From Candidatus Manganitrophaceae bacterium (GTDB lineage Bacteria; Nitrospirota; Nitrospiria; SBBL01; Manganitrophaceae): a stretch of DNA of 64,000 nt. The position numbers were made by a program, and so were the translations under genes. Below, piece by piece: positions 24,773 through 33,846 of the stretch; the stretch's first letter is position 1, and every line of letters begins with the position of its first letter. The stretch spans positions 62,001 to 126,000 of the forward strand of contig JACQEZ010000005.1 in assembly GCA_016200325.1 (NCBI GenBank), in the 5' to 3' direction. Under the pieces are notes generated by a model, which saw only the letters and a list, made by a program, of their open reading frames with translations, had not been told where the DNA came from and made no database searches.

Positions 24773-25852
24773 TTATGCGCTCAAAAATGCTTTCAATACT
24801 TTTCGGTCGACCGGCGCGATTCGAACGGAGCCGATCTTCTCGGGCAAGATGAAAAAGATTTCTCCGCCGGCCACTTTTTTGTCATTTTCCATGACCTCCA
24901 GTATACTGCTGGGGTCTAATTTCGGCAACTCCGTCGGGAGGTTGAATGCCCTGAGCAGCGCGATCTGTCTCTGGACAACCGGCAGCGTCGTCATGCCGAG
25001 CAGATAAGAGAGCTTGGCCGCCGACGCCATCCCGATCGCCACCGCCTCGCCATGCTTGTATCTTCGATAACCGGTCAGCGTCTCGACGGCATGGCCCAGC
25101 GTGTGTCCGTAATTTAGAATTTTTCTCAGCCCCGATTCCCGCTCATCCGCCGCCACCACGCGGGCTTTGGCTGCAGCCGACTTTTTAATACAAAAGTAGA
25201 GCTTCTCCGGATTCATTTTCAGGATCGCCGCGGCGTTCGATTCCAGGTATCGGAAGAAACCGGCGTCCTGAATCACCCCGTACTTCACGACCTCCGCCAG
25301 GCCGGCGATAAACTCCCTTTTCGGGAGGGAGGCGAGGGTTGAGGGGTCGACGCAAACGAGCTTCGGCTGATGAAACGCGCCGATTAAATTCTTCCCCCGC
25401 GGATGATCGACGCCGGTTTTTCCGCCGATGCTCGCATCGACCTGCGCCACCACGGTGGTCGGCACCTGGACATAACGGATGCCGCGCAGGAAGGTCGCCG
25501 CCGCGAACCCGGTCATGTCTCCGATGACCCCGCCGCCCAGGGCGATCAGAGTAGAGCTTCGCTCGAATCGGTGGTGAACCAGCTGGTCATAGATCCGCTC
25601 AACCTCGTCGGTCGTTTTATACCGTTCTCCGTCCCGGACGCGGATCGTCGTCGGCGAAAAGCGGGCCGCCTGGAGGCTCTTTCGAACGCCTGCGCCATAG
25701 AGTCGATCGACCACCGGGTTGGTGACGATTGCCACCTTTCCTCCCAGAGACAGCTCTTGAAGGTATCTTCCCAGCCGGTTTCGGACCCCGTTTCCGATCA
25801 CGATGTCGTAGCTGTTGGCACCTAAATTAAGATGAACTTTTTCGACTTTCAC
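24773..25852 (-). CDS. aroB: 3-dehydroquinate synthase AroB
   Basis: Second step of the shikimate pathway: DAHP to 3-dehydroquinate, using NAD and a divalent metal. 359 aa. Visible blocks: GGGVIGDMTGFAAATFLRGIRYVQVPTTVVAQVDASIGGKTGVDH, the Glu/His metal ligands in YGHTLGHAVE and HGEAVAIGM, and a Lys/Arg-rich C-terminus. GTG start at 25852 overlaps the end of aroK by 26 nt. Confidence 0.96.
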   Translation of the reverse strand: MKVEKVHLNLGANSYDIVIGNGVRNRLGRYLQELSLGGKVAIVTNPVVDRLYGAGVRKSLQAARFSPTTIRVRDGERYKTTDEVERIYDQLVHHRFERSSTLIALGGGVIGDMTGFAAATFLRGIRYVQVPTTVVAQVDASIGGKTGVDHPRGKNLIGAFHQPKLVCVDPSTLASLPKREFIAGLAEVVKYGVIQDAGFFRYLESNAAAILKMNPEKLYFCIKKSAAAKARVVAADERESGLRKILNYGHTLGHAVETLTGYRRYKHGEAVAIGMASAAKLSYLLGMTTLPVVQRQIALLRAFNLPTELPKLDPSSILEVMENDKKVAGGEIFFILPEKIGSVRIAPVDRKVLKAFLSA

Positions 25853-26357
25853 TCTCTAAAACCTTTCTCTTGATCTGTTTAACCACATCCGCCAAACTCA
25901 TTTCCGAGGTATCTAAGGCGAAGTCGGCCCGCTGATAGAAGGGCTCTCGTTCGGCCAGCAGCCGTTTGATCTCCGACAAGGGATCGGGCGACTTTAACAG
26001 CGGCCGCTGTCCGACCCGCTTTTGTACCCGCTTAAAGATCACCTCGGGGGTCGATCGGAGAAGGACCAACATGCCATTCCGGCCCAACACCTCCAGGTTC
26101 GCCGGGTTCAGAACGATCCCTCCCCCGGTTGAAATCACACATTTTGTTCGATCGGCCAGGGTGAGGACCACTTCCGATTCCAGACGCCGGAACGCCGGCT
26201 CCCCCTGCTCGGAGAAGATCTCCGCTATTTTTTTCTGCGTCTTCTCCTCAATGACTTGATCGGTATCGACAAACTGATAATGGAACTCCCCAGCAAGCCG
26301 TCTCCCGACGGCGCTCTTCCCTGTTCCCATAAAACCGAGCAATACGATATTTTTCAT
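25827..26357 (-). CDS. aroK: Shikimate kinase AroK
   Basis: Phosphorylates shikimate at C3 with ATP. A 176-aa P-loop kinase: Walker A GFMGTGKS (residues 8-15), shikimate-binding DTD (about 32-34), GGGIVL and RPLL blocks. It is followed by aroB with overlap, the common aroK-aroB order. The pil cluster ends 24 nt upstream. Confidence 0.95.
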   Translation of the reverse strand: MKNIVLLGFMGTGKSAVGRRLAGEFHYQFVDTDQVIEEKTQKKIAEIFSEQGEPAFRRLESEVVLTLADRTKCVISTGGGIVLNPANLEVLGRNGMLVLLRSTPEVIFKRVQKRVGQRPLLKSPDPLSEIKRLLAEREPFYQRADFALDTSEMSLADVVKQIKRKVLESESRKSSS

Positions 26358-26381
26358 CCGACGACCAGCAACGAATCGATG

Positions 26382-28814
26382 TTATTTCATGATTCGGGGG
26401 GTCAAGAAGACGAGGAGTTCGGAGACATCCTCCCGTTTGGTCGTTGTTTTAAAGAGCCAGCCCAAGACCGGGATATCCATCAGGTAGGGAATCCCGCTGA
26501 TCGAATCCGATTTGGTGGTCTCGTAAATGCCGCCGATGACCGTCGTCTCACCATCCCGGACGAGGACGTTCGTGGTGGCTTCTTTCCTCAAAATGCTCGG
26601 ACCCGATGCGCCGGGCCGGGTCTCGGCCGGGGCATTCTTCGTCACCTTCACCTTCATGATGATCCCTCCGTCGGGAGAGATATGCGGGGTAACGAGAAGG
26701 GTCAGGTTCGCATCGACGAAGGTCGTCTGCGTTCCCTGCTGAGAGGTGGTCGCAAACGGGATCGATTCACCCTGCTCGATTTTCGCTTCCTGATTATTCA
26801 GGACGGAGACCTTCGGTGTGGAGATCACCCGGGTCAATCCTTGCGACTCGCCCGCCGAAAGACGGAGGTCGAGGTTGAAAGGGTTGTCGGTAAACCGACC
26901 GAAGGTAAATCCAAGACCGCCGAAGTTCGGAGCGGAAGGCAAATTGACCGCAAAAGAGGGGTCGGGTGTGCCGAAGACCGCATTCGGCGTTCCGCCGCCG
27001 CCGCTCAATCCGATCACATTAGGACTTCTCACATCACGCAGGGTCGCTCCCCACTGAATTCCCAAGCTTCTATTAAAGGTCGGTGCAACCTGGACGATGC
27101 GCGCCTCGATCACCACCTGAGGGGTCTCTTTATCGATCTTCTTCACCAGACGCCCGATCTCATCGATATTTTTCTCGATGTCCTTCACGATGAGGGCGTT
27201 GGTTCGATCATCGATCGTCAGATCTCCCCGGGTCGAGAGGACTTTCTTCATCGATTCCACCAGGTCTCTTGCCTTGCCGTAATTGACATAGATGATGCGC
27301 GTCTGGAGATCCTCCGCCCGGACCTTCGTCTCCTTCGCCTTGGCTTCCTCATCCTGTTGGCGGGCGATGTTCGTCAGCGTGGCGATCCGGATGATATTCC
27401 CCTCCCGAATCTGGCCCAGATTGTTCATCTTCAAAATCATATCAAGGGCCTGGTCCCAAGGAACGTTGATCAATTTCAGCGTCACCTTCCCTTTGATATC
27501 CTCTCCGAGAACGACATTTAGGTTGCTCACATCGGAAATCAGGCGAATGACATTGGCAATGTCGGCATCCTGGAAGTCGAGCGAGACCCGTCTCCCGACA
27601 TACTTGGGCGAAGTGACTGCATCTACTTTCCCCTTCTTCTCAGACTCATCGGATGATTTTCCCTGCTCTTCCGGCGCCTCGGCGCTCTCAGGGGCAGTCT
27701 CAGCTGTCTCGGCAACCGGCGGCGCCGGCACCTCGGTTTTGGGTGCTTCTTCTTTGGACGCCGGCTTGGAAGGCGCCGGAGCGGGCGTTTCCGCTTTCAG
27801 CTCCGCCTTCGATCCGGGAGAGGCCACCGGCTCGGCTTTGGCATCGGCGCTCGCCAGCGTCACCGGCGGCGGCTCCACCTTCGGGAGGGTCATCCCCGCG
27901 AGCGGCGCAGGGGAAGGAGGAGAGACGACTGCCGCTGCCACCTCGGAAGAAGGAGCGGTCTCCTGCTTCTCCTTTTTAGGCTTGGAGGAAGCCGCTTTAA
28001 TGTGAACATAGAATTGATTCCCCTCCTGGTGAAGGGTATAGATCACCGGTGCGGCAAGATCGAGGACGAGCCGGACCTTGTCGGAATGAAGCCCGATCCG
28101 GGCCTGTTTTACGATCTGATCTTTCACCGGAACCGCTTTCATCTTGGAGGCGAGCTTGACGTTGGGAAGGTCGATGACAAGCCGCTTCGGATCGAGGAGA
28201 AAAACATTGGGAGAAAGCTGTCCGTCCGAGGCGATCACGAGCTGAAGATCTTCTTTCCGATCGAACCGGATGCTTTTTACGACCTTCGCAGGCTGGAGAT
28301 TTTGCTCTTCCCGGATCGGCGCCTGGATCACCGCCTTGTTTTCTTCGGGTGTTGCATTTTCTGCAGGCTTCGCCGCGGCGGTGTCTGCCGTTTTCAGACC
28401 GGCGCGGGAAACGTCGATAATCAGATTGGTCCCTTCGGTCCGGACATTGGTTTCCGCGGAGGGGTCGACCTCGATTTCAAGACGCCCGACCTGGTTCTCC
28501 TCGCCGGCCACGGGAAGGATGGAATGGACCGGGCCTTCAGCGACCGGAATCTTCTCTTTGAATTTTCCGAGACTGACGCCGGCCAGGTCGACGATGAGGC
28601 GATTTGGATCGGTCAGATGGAAGGTGGTGTAAATCATCGCCTGTTGACCGGCCACCACCACCTCGGTTTTCTCGGCGCCGTTCACCACCCGGATATCGAC
28701 AATCTCCGTCGGAGCGGCCGATTCGGTCTTCACCTGAGAGGTCTTGGGAGAGCAAGACTGTAGGAGTATCAGCGATAAAAATAAAAAGACCCATCTATTT
28801 CTCTGCCCGATCAT
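26382..28814 (-). CDS. pilQ: Type IV pilus secretin PilQ
   Basis: Outer-membrane secretin through which the type IV pilus passes. 810 aa: lipobox Cys21 (SLILLQSC), two AMIN domains (about 40-130 and 175-265) that bind peptidoglycan, a long Pro/Ala/Glu linker (about 280-400), STN/N0 and N1 domains (DIANVIRLISDVSNLNVVLGEDIKGKVTLKL), then the secretin barrel (VIEARIVQVAPTFNRSLGIQWG ... GGIYETTKSDSISGIPYLMDIPVLGWLF). Its ATG overlaps the pilP stop by 4 nt. Confidence 0.96.
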   Translation of the reverse strand: MIGQRNRWVFLFLSLILLQSCSPKTSQVKTESAAPTEIVDIRVVNGAEKTEVVVAGQQAMIYTTFHLTDPNRLIVDLAGVSLGKFKEKIPVAEGPVHSILPVAGEENQVGRLEIEVDPSAETNVRTEGTNLIIDVSRAGLKTADTAAAKPAENATPEENKAVIQAPIREEQNLQPAKVVKSIRFDRKEDLQLVIASDGQLSPNVFLLDPKRLVIDLPNVKLASKMKAVPVKDQIVKQARIGLHSDKVRLVLDLAAPVIYTLHQEGNQFYVHIKAASSKPKKEKQETAPSSEVAAAVVSPPSPAPLAGMTLPKVEPPPVTLASADAKAEPVASPGSKAELKAETPAPAPSKPASKEEAPKTEVPAPPVAETAETAPESAEAPEEQGKSSDESEKKGKVDAVTSPKYVGRRVSLDFQDADIANVIRLISDVSNLNVVLGEDIKGKVTLKLINVPWDQALDMILKMNNLGQIREGNIIRIATLTNIARQQDEEAKAKETKVRAEDLQTRIIYVNYGKARDLVESMKKVLSTRGDLTIDDRTNALIVKDIEKNIDEIGRLVKKIDKETPQVVIEARIVQVAPTFNRSLGIQWGATLRDVRSPNVIGLSGGGGTPNAVFGTPDPSFAVNLPSAPNFGGLGFTFGRFTDNPFNLDLRLSAGESQGLTRVISTPKVSVLNNQEAKIEQGESIPFATTSQQGTQTTFVDANLTLLVTPHISPDGGIIMKVKVTKNAPAETRPGASGPSILRKEATTNVLVRDGETTVIGGIYETTKSDSISGIPYLMDIPVLGWLFKTTTKREDVSELLVFLTPRIMK

Positions 28815-29356
28815 TCTAGACCCTCCTTTTGGGGATGCAATTCCATGACGACACTTCTCACCTTGGTCTCCCCAAAAATATCCTGAAATTTTTCCTCGAC
28901 CACCATCTCTTTATTCGTAATCTGGCTGACGAGACCGTTGTTGGTTCCAATCCGCGTTCCTTTTCGAACCGGGTAGCCTTTTCCGTCCGGCGTCTGAACG
29001 ATCGCGCCGTGCCCGAAATTTCCCCAAACGATGCCGATTAACCTCATCTCGGAGAGCTCCTTTCTCTGTAAAGGAGGAAGACTCTCGGAGATCGTCCGCT
29101 TCCCAGAGGCGACAATAATCGACTTGAATGGATCTCTTCTCCCCTCCGGATTATATTGGAAGAGGGCGGCCGGATCCTCTTTCTTAACCAATCCCGTCGA
29201 GGGAGCAGCCTCTTCGATCTTCGGCTTCGGCACCACCGCCGAGATGGGAGACGGGGTTGCCTTCGGCACCGCCGGCGGAGCGGCTTCTCCGCACCCGAAG
29301 GAGAGAAGCCCCAGGGAAAGTAGGGCGCCGTTTAGAAAAATGCGTCCGTTTCTCAT
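28811..29356 (-). CDS. pilP: Type IV pilus assembly lipoprotein PilP
   Basis: Inner-membrane lipoprotein that links the PilMNO platform to PilQ. 181 aa with signal and lipobox (ALLSLGLLSFGC), a Pro-rich linker and the beta-domain PilP core (MRLIGIVWGNFGHGAIVQTPDGKGYPVRKGTRIGTNNGLVSQI). Start overlaps the pilO stop by 4 nt. Confidence 0.95.
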   Translation of the reverse strand: MRNGRIFLNGALLSLGLLSFGCGEAAPPAVPKATPSPISAVVPKPKIEEAAPSTGLVKKEDPAALFQYNPEGRRDPFKSIIVASGKRTISESLPPLQRKELSEMRLIGIVWGNFGHGAIVQTPDGKGYPVRKGTRIGTNNGLVSQITNKEMVVEEKFQDIFGETKVRSVVMELHPQKEGLE

Positions 29357-29976
29357 GGCGTTTTTCCTTTTTCTGAAACCGGAGGCGGCGGCGCGGCGGC
29401 CCCTCCCTCCACCACGGCAAAGGCCGTTGCGCTGAAGCTGGTTTGGATCGAGACCCGATGCTGATCCGGTTTTGAACTTCCCATCCGAATATTCGAAACA
29501 TTCACAATCCGGGGAAGCTTGCTGATTTTATCAAAGAAAACCCCCAGCGCATGGTATCCCCCCGCCACCTCGACATCGACCGGAATCTCGACATAAAGTC
29601 CGGAGGCGTTCGGCTTCCGTTGCGCCGGTCTCCAGAGCTTAAAATCGAGACCGGTTCTCGCTCCCAACTCGGAGACCTGCTTTAAGAGAATCTCCACCTC
29701 CGCTTCCGGGGGGAGCTGCTCCTTTAATTGGGTCAATTGGTGTTTCAGCTCCCGATTCTCGCTGACCAGCTCATCCAACCGTTTCACTTTGGTTCGATGA
29801 ACATTGATCTCATTGTTCAATTCCGCGATGTCTGAATTAAATGCCGCAATCTCCGCGCTCTTCGGAATGAAGACAAACCAGACAAACGCGCCGGAGGCGA
29901 TCACGATAATCAGAACCAGCGAAACAAACTTCTGGGTGTTCGTTAAATTCTTTAATCGTTCCAGATTTAATGCCAT
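29353..29976 (-). CDS. pilO: Type IV pilus alignment protein PilO
   Basis: Bitopic inner-membrane protein that pairs with PilN. 207 aa: one N-terminal transmembrane helix (FVSLVLIIVIASGAFVWFVFIP), a coiled coil (residues about 45-95) and a ferredoxin-like end (VEIPVDVEVAGGYHALGVFFDKISKLPRIVNVSNIRM). Confidence 0.93.
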   Translation of the reverse strand: MALNLERLKNLTNTQKFVSLVLIIVIASGAFVWFVFIPKSAEIAAFNSDIAELNNEINVHRTKVKRLDELVSENRELKHQLTQLKEQLPPEAEVEILLKQVSELGARTGLDFKLWRPAQRKPNASGLYVEIPVDVEVAGGYHALGVFFDKISKLPRIVNVSNIRMGSSKPDQHRVSIQTSFSATAFAVVEGGAAAPPPPVSEKGKTP

Positions 29977-30000
29977 AGTCGCGAGCCGCTCCCGATCGTT

Positions 30001-30546
30001 CTAAACCAAAGACCATTTCAATTTAAATGTATAAACGGAGATGGTCCCCTCCAAATTCTGTCTTGACTCCAAGATCTGGATGTCTTTAAAGAGAGGAGAT
30101 TTCTTGAGACTGTTGATGAAGTCGACGATCTCGCCGTTCGTTGTCGCCTTTCCTTCCAGGTCGACCGTTCCATTCTGCTGGTTGATGTTCACCAGCCAAA
30201 CTTTGTCGGGAAGGCTTTTGCTGATCTGATCGAGGAGAAAGACCGGAACCGATTGATTCTTCCGGAGCTGCTCGATGATATTAATCTTCTCTTCGACCGC
30301 CTTTTTATCCTTCTCGTAATTCTCGACCTCTTTGACCTTCCCCTTGAGGACGCCGAGTTCCGAGGTCAATTTTGTTTTCTCGGCCGCCAAACCGTCCACC
30401 TTTTCATTAAGAACGATTCCGATATAACCTAAAACCAAGAGGAGCATCGACAGAACCACCGACGCGATGATGATCTGCGATTGGAACTCGACCTTCTTCT
30501 TGGTCTTCTTTGTCTTTTGCGTTGAGAGCAGATTGATCTTGATCAT
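30001..30546 (-). CDS. pilN: Type IV pilus assembly protein PilN
   Basis: Fimbrial-assembly family membrane protein. 181 aa: short cytoplasmic N-terminus with the PilM-binding INLL motif (MIKINLLST), one transmembrane helix (IIIASVVLSMLLLVLGYIGI), a coiled coil and a ferredoxin-like domain. Ends 25 nt before pilO and starts 3 nt after pilM. Confidence 0.94.
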   Translation of the reverse strand: MIKINLLSTQKTKKTKKKVEFQSQIIIASVVLSMLLLVLGYIGIVLNEKVDGLAAEKTKLTSELGVLKGKVKEVENYEKDKKAVEEKINIIEQLRKNQSVPVFLLDQISKSLPDKVWLVNINQQNGTVDLEGKATTNGEIVDFINSLKKSPLFKDIQILESRQNLEGTISVYTFKLKWSLV

Positions 30547-30549
30547 GAA

Positions 30550-31626
30550 TCAACGATCTCCCACTTTTCGAATCGCCAAACCCATCCCGACCGCGGCCAA
30601 AGGGGCGACTTCCTGGATGTAATCCAGATCGAATAGCTTCTTTGGAATATCAACCTTATGGAACGGATTCGTCATTTCAACCGGAATCCCCGACTTCTCC
30701 GCAAGCTGTGAAAGAAAATCGGGAAGCTTCGATGCGCCGCCGCTGAGAAGGATGCGATCGATATTTTCATTCGTCGAGGTCGTCTTAAAATAATCGAAGG
30801 AGCGGATCACCTCCGAGGCAATTTCGGCATTGAGGTTTGTGATGATCGTGGAAAGGGCCTGGGGATCGACCCCTTCTACCGCCTCGCCCCGCTTTGCCTT
30901 TTCAGCCTGTTCGTAGCTGAGGTTAAACTCTCTCTGAATGGTCTCGTTATAGCGGTTGCCGCCGATCGAAATGTCGCGCGTAAAGGCGAAGGTGCCTCCC
31001 TTCAGGACATTGATATTCATCACGCTCGCACCGATGTTCACCAGGGCGACCACCTCCCCTTCCCGCAGGTCATAATTGACGCCATACATATTCTCCAGGG
31101 TAAATGCATCGACGTCGACGATCACCGGATTGAGGCCGGCCTCCGTCACCAGGGTCGTATATTCGGTCAGCTTGTCTTTCTTCACCGCCACCAGGAGAAC
31201 CGCCATCTGCTCCTTCGACTCCTGCGGGTCGGCCGTTCCCAAGATATGAAAGTCGATGTTGACGTCGTTAATATCGAACGGGATGTACTGCTCCGCTTCC
31301 CATTTGATCGACTCTTCCAGCTCTTCTTCCGTCATCGCGGGAAGACTGATCTTCTTTACGATCACCGAGTGACCCGACACCGAAACAGCCACGTCCTTGG
31401 TTTTAACCGCCTGCTCTTCCAACAACTCTTTGATCGCCGACACCACCCGGCCCGCGTCCATGATGGTTCCATCGACGATCAACTCGGAGTCGAGCGGCTT
31501 GACGCCGAACTTCTGTAATTGATAGCCTTTTGCGGTTTCTTTCAATTGAACCAGTTTGATTGCACCGGAGCCGATATCGAGTCCGATTAAATCCCTTTTT
31601 TTGGAGAAGGAAAGCGAAAGTCCCAT
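30550..31626 (-). CDS. pilM: Type IV pilus inner-membrane platform ATPase PilM
   Basis: Actin-like (FtsA-fold) cytoplasmic protein that binds the PilN tail. 358 aa from the ATG at 31626: phosphate-1 motif LIGLDIGSGAIKLVQLK, mid-domain KWEAEQYIPFDINDV and late NIGASVMNINV, LLSGGASKLPDF. An in-frame start 60 codons further upstream would overlap the regulator gene. First gene of pilM-N-O-P-Q; neither pilA nor the motor genes are nearby. Confidence 0.95.
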   Translation of the reverse strand: MGLSLSFSKKRDLIGLDIGSGAIKLVQLKETAKGYQLQKFGVKPLDSELIVDGTIMDAGRVVSAIKELLEEQAVKTKDVAVSVSGHSVIVKKISLPAMTEEELEESIKWEAEQYIPFDINDVNIDFHILGTADPQESKEQMAVLLVAVKKDKLTEYTTLVTEAGLNPVIVDVDAFTLENMYGVNYDLREGEVVALVNIGASVMNINVLKGGTFAFTRDISIGGNRYNETIQREFNLSYEQAEKAKRGEAVEGVDPQALSTIITNLNAEIASEVIRSFDYFKTTSTNENIDRILLSGGASKLPDFLSQLAEKSGIPVEMTNPFHKVDIPKKLFDLDYIQEVAPLAAVGMGLAIRKVGDR

Positions 31627-31639
31627 CAGATTAAACACC

Positions 31640-31858
31640 TCAACTCTTCTTAAAAGATCCCTGACTCGGCAAACGGCGGGAGATAATCCTTTTGATCTCC
31701 TTAATATTCTGCTCGGAGTAGATCCGCCAGTTTCTCCAGTCCCGCCCGACATTGGATATCCGCCCCTCGCTCTCCCAACGGAACAAGGTCGCCTTGGAAA
31801 TATCAAAAAGGCTGCAGATATCTTTTGTTTTATATTTTTCGTTTTTTCTTTGAGCCAT
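31640..31858 (-). CDS. Small MerR-like helix-turn-helix regulator
   Basis: A 72-aa protein (MAQRKNEKYKTKDICSLFDISKATLFRWESEGRISNVGRDWRNWRIYSEQNIKEIKRII): a winged helix-turn-helix of MerR type without effector domain, like excisionase- or BldC-type proteins. It ends 14 nt before pilM, so it is likely to regulate itself and the pil operon. Upstream are a strong sigma-70 promoter, a palindrome on the -10 and a tandem repeat in the leader. A GAGG lies about 10 nt before the start. Confidence 0.82.
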   Translation of the reverse strand: MAQRKNEKYKTKDICSLFDISKATLFRWESEGRISNVGRDWRNWRIYSEQNIKEIKRIISRRLPSQGSFKKS

Positions 31859-31872
31859 TCGCTGTGGTCCTC

Positions 31873-31892
31873 GAATATCCCGGAATATCCCG
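31873..31892. promoter_or_regulatory. Tandem 10-bp direct repeat in the leader
   Basis: Two exact copies of GAATATCCCG on the plus strand, end to end, between the predicted transcription start and the regulator's start codon. Exact 10-bp phasing places them on the same face of the helix, as in operators bound by small MerR/BldC-like proteins. Confidence 0.55.
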
Positions 31893-31909
31893 CTGTGCAA
31901 TTTGACGAT

Positions 31910-31941
31910 AGTAAGTATACTTACTATTTGTTGTTTGTCAA
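31910..31941 (-). promoter_or_regulatory. Sigma-70 promoter with palindromic -10 region
   Basis: Minus strand: TTGACA (31936-31941), 16-bp spacer, TATACT (31914-31919). The -10 lies inside a perfect 16-bp palindrome AGTAAGTATACTTACT (31910-31925). Likely drives the small regulator and pilM-N-O-P-Q, with repression by a dimer on the palindrome. Confidence 0.8.
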
Positions 31942-32049
31942 GAAAGCGGAGATTTTAAATCAAAACTTAATTATTTAGGAAGACGGTGAAGAGAGAAAAA
32001 AGACAAGAGATCTGACTTTTAACCGGATCGCGACGAAGGAAGCAAGCCA

Positions 32050-32751
32050 TTATTGTCCCGCCCGCTTCGCCTGCAGCATCCTCGCTGCCGTACCGCGAAT
32101 GACTTCCGGAATTCCTTTGTTTTTTGAGAGGCCGGCGAGTTCCTTCACTTTTATTAATTTAATGAAATTGAGAGAAATACCGACGGGTGTTTTGGGGTTG
32201 TTGACCAGACCGACGATCACCGCATAATTCTTGGTCCAGTTCCGATTGTTGGCGACCACCCGTAAAATTTCATCCGAGACACTTTTCGATTGGGCGATCG
32301 TCACGATTTCTTGTTCCGTGATTCTGGGGCTGTTCAACACGGCGAGCACCACCTGTTTATTCGTATCCTTTAAGAGAAGGGCCCTTGCCTCTTTATTTCC
32401 CTTCAGAGCGAGATGAATTTTTTCGGACGCGCCCATTTTTTGGACCTGCCGAAAAAGGCTTAGCTTTTGGATCTCCTCTTCTGGGACCGTCTCGGAAGAC
32501 GCCTGTCTCCCCGCCATCCATTGGCGATCGGAATAATCTCCGAACACCCGAATGTACTGGAGCGTCGTCTCCCAAGTCCGAGGATGACGGAAGAGCTTTT
32601 CGATCAGCGATTCCGTCGTCAAAAAGTATTTTGCAATCAGATCGAGGAGCGCCGCCTCGGTGGCGGAGTCTTCCACGAGAAAGAGAAGTGTTTCCGACTG
32701 AAGAAGCTCTACTTGAAGGTGGGGTAAAAAGAGACGCGACTGAGAAACCAC
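32050..32751 (-). CDS. Conserved hypothetical helical-repeat protein
   Basis: A 233-aa, largely alpha-helical protein with HEAT-like spacing (IHLALKGNKEARALLLKDTNKQVVLAVLNSPRITEQEIVTIAQSKSVSDEILRVVANNRNW). The 'L..NP/SP..E.E...A' pattern resembles leucine-rich-variant or DUF2336-type proteins, but I cannot assign a family. GTG start at 32751, 14 nt after a lipoprotein gene stop. It may be a scaffold linked to polar or pilus functions, given the neighbours; that is only context. Confidence 0.7.
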   Translation of the reverse strand: MVSQSRLFLPHLQVELLQSETLLFLVEDSATEAALLDLIAKYFLTTESLIEKLFRHPRTWETTLQYIRVFGDYSDRQWMAGRQASSETVPEEEIQKLSLFRQVQKMGASEKIHLALKGNKEARALLLKDTNKQVVLAVLNSPRITEQEIVTIAQSKSVSDEILRVVANNRNWTKNYAVIVGLVNNPKTPVGISLNFIKLIKVKELAGLSKNKGIPEVIRGTAARMLQAKRAGQ

Positions 32752-32765
32752 TTTTTACCTGGCGG

Positions 32766-33242
32766 TTAATATCGCGAGGACGGCAAGGTCTCATCGCGCG
32801 GGTTATTGGATTTTGGGATCGGCTTGACCTTCTTCTCGGCCAGCCCGAGCGTCGCCTTAAAATTCTCCCCCAAGAAGAGCTCCGTGAGAACCTCAATCCC
32901 GTTCTCTTTATTGTCGGTTCGGATAATCTTCGCTCCCTTCACAAAGGAGGAGATCTTTTTACCCAGCTGAGGGTCTTTCCCCGCCAATTCCGAAACGGTT
33001 TTTTTCGAATCGGTCTGCAGCATCATCACTTGCGATTCCAACTTTACATACGCGTCGACCTTGGCGCGCTGCACCGCTTGAATCCGCTCCGAAATCGACC
33101 ACTCTCCTTGAATCGGGCCGACGCCGACCGCATGGAGGGTTACATCGGCCCAGTCGGCATGCGGTGCGAGCTCCGGGGTCGATTCGCAAGAGACGATGAA
33201 GAGCGCGGAGAGAGCTAAAAAGAACGGCTTCCAATAAGACAT
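32766..33242 (-). CDS. LPP20-like lipoprotein
   Basis: A 158-aa protein with a lipoprotein signal (MSYWKPFFLALSALFIVSC) and a body (WADVTLHAVGVGPIQGEWSISERIQAVQRAKVDAYVKLESQVMML) like LPP20-family outer-membrane lipoproteins, in which 'A...RAA..DAYRKLAE.V.G' is typical. GGAAG precedes the start at 33242. It follows ubiX at 4 nt distance. Confidence 0.72.
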   Translation of the reverse strand: MSYWKPFFLALSALFIVSCESTPELAPHADWADVTLHAVGVGPIQGEWSISERIQAVQRAKVDAYVKLESQVMMLQTDSKKTVSELAGKDPQLGKKISSFVKGAKIIRTDNKENGIEVLTELFLGENFKATLGLAEKKVKPIPKSNNPRDETLPSSRY

Positions 33243-33246
33243 TTGT

Positions 33247-33843
33247 TTATTCTTCCTTCCATCGTGCATAGAGCCGGTTTTCGATTCGCAGACTGTCCAA
33301 GACCCGTCCCACGATGAAGTGGATCAGATCGTCGATCGACCGGGGGTGGTTGTAAAAAGCGGGCATCGCCGGAATCAAAATCGCCCCCATTTCGGCCAGC
33401 AGGAGCATGTTCCGAAGATGGATCTGGCTGAGCGGCGTCTCCCTGGGAACCAGCACCAGCGGCCGCCGCTCCTTGAGGGTGACATCGGCGGCCCGCTCGA
33501 TCAGATTGGAAGAGAATCCGTGCGCAATCGCCGCCAAGGTCTTCATCGAGCAGGGTGCGATCACCATGCCTTGCGTCGGAACCGATCCGCTGGCGATCGG
33601 AGCGGTCATATCCTTCTCGTCACAATAGGTCAAGTCAACGCCGGAGTATTTCTTTTTGAGGATCTGAGCGGTCTCGGGAAAAGCGGCTCCCCAATCGAGC
33701 CCCATCTCCTCTTTGATGATGATCCGCGCTTCGTGAGAGAGGGTTAAGTAGACTTTATGTTTTTCCTTGAGGAGGTAGTCGAGAAGGCGAACGCCATAGA
33801 CGGCGCCGCTCGCTCCTGAAATCGCCACCACGTAGCTCGGCAT
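33247..33843 (-). CDS. ubiX: Flavin prenyltransferase UbiX
   Basis: Makes prenylated FMN, the cofactor of UbiD-type decarboxylases, from FMN and dimethylallyl phosphate. 198 aa: VVAISGASGAVYGVRLLDYL, then SGSVPTQGMVIAPCSMKTLAAIAHGFSSNLIERAADVTLKERRPLVLVPRETPLSQIHLRNMLLLAEMGAILIPAMPAFY, the family core. Its UbiD partner is not in this window. It starts 3 nt after the rapZ stop. Confidence 0.95.
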   Translation of the reverse strand: MPSYVVAISGASGAVYGVRLLDYLLKEKHKVYLTLSHEARIIIKEEMGLDWGAAFPETAQILKKKYSGVDLTYCDEKDMTAPIASGSVPTQGMVIAPCSMKTLAAIAHGFSSNLIERAADVTLKERRPLVLVPRETPLSQIHLRNMLLLAEMGAILIPAMPAFYNHPRSIDDLIHFIVGRVLDSLRIENRLYARWKEE

Positions 33844-33846
33844 GAT

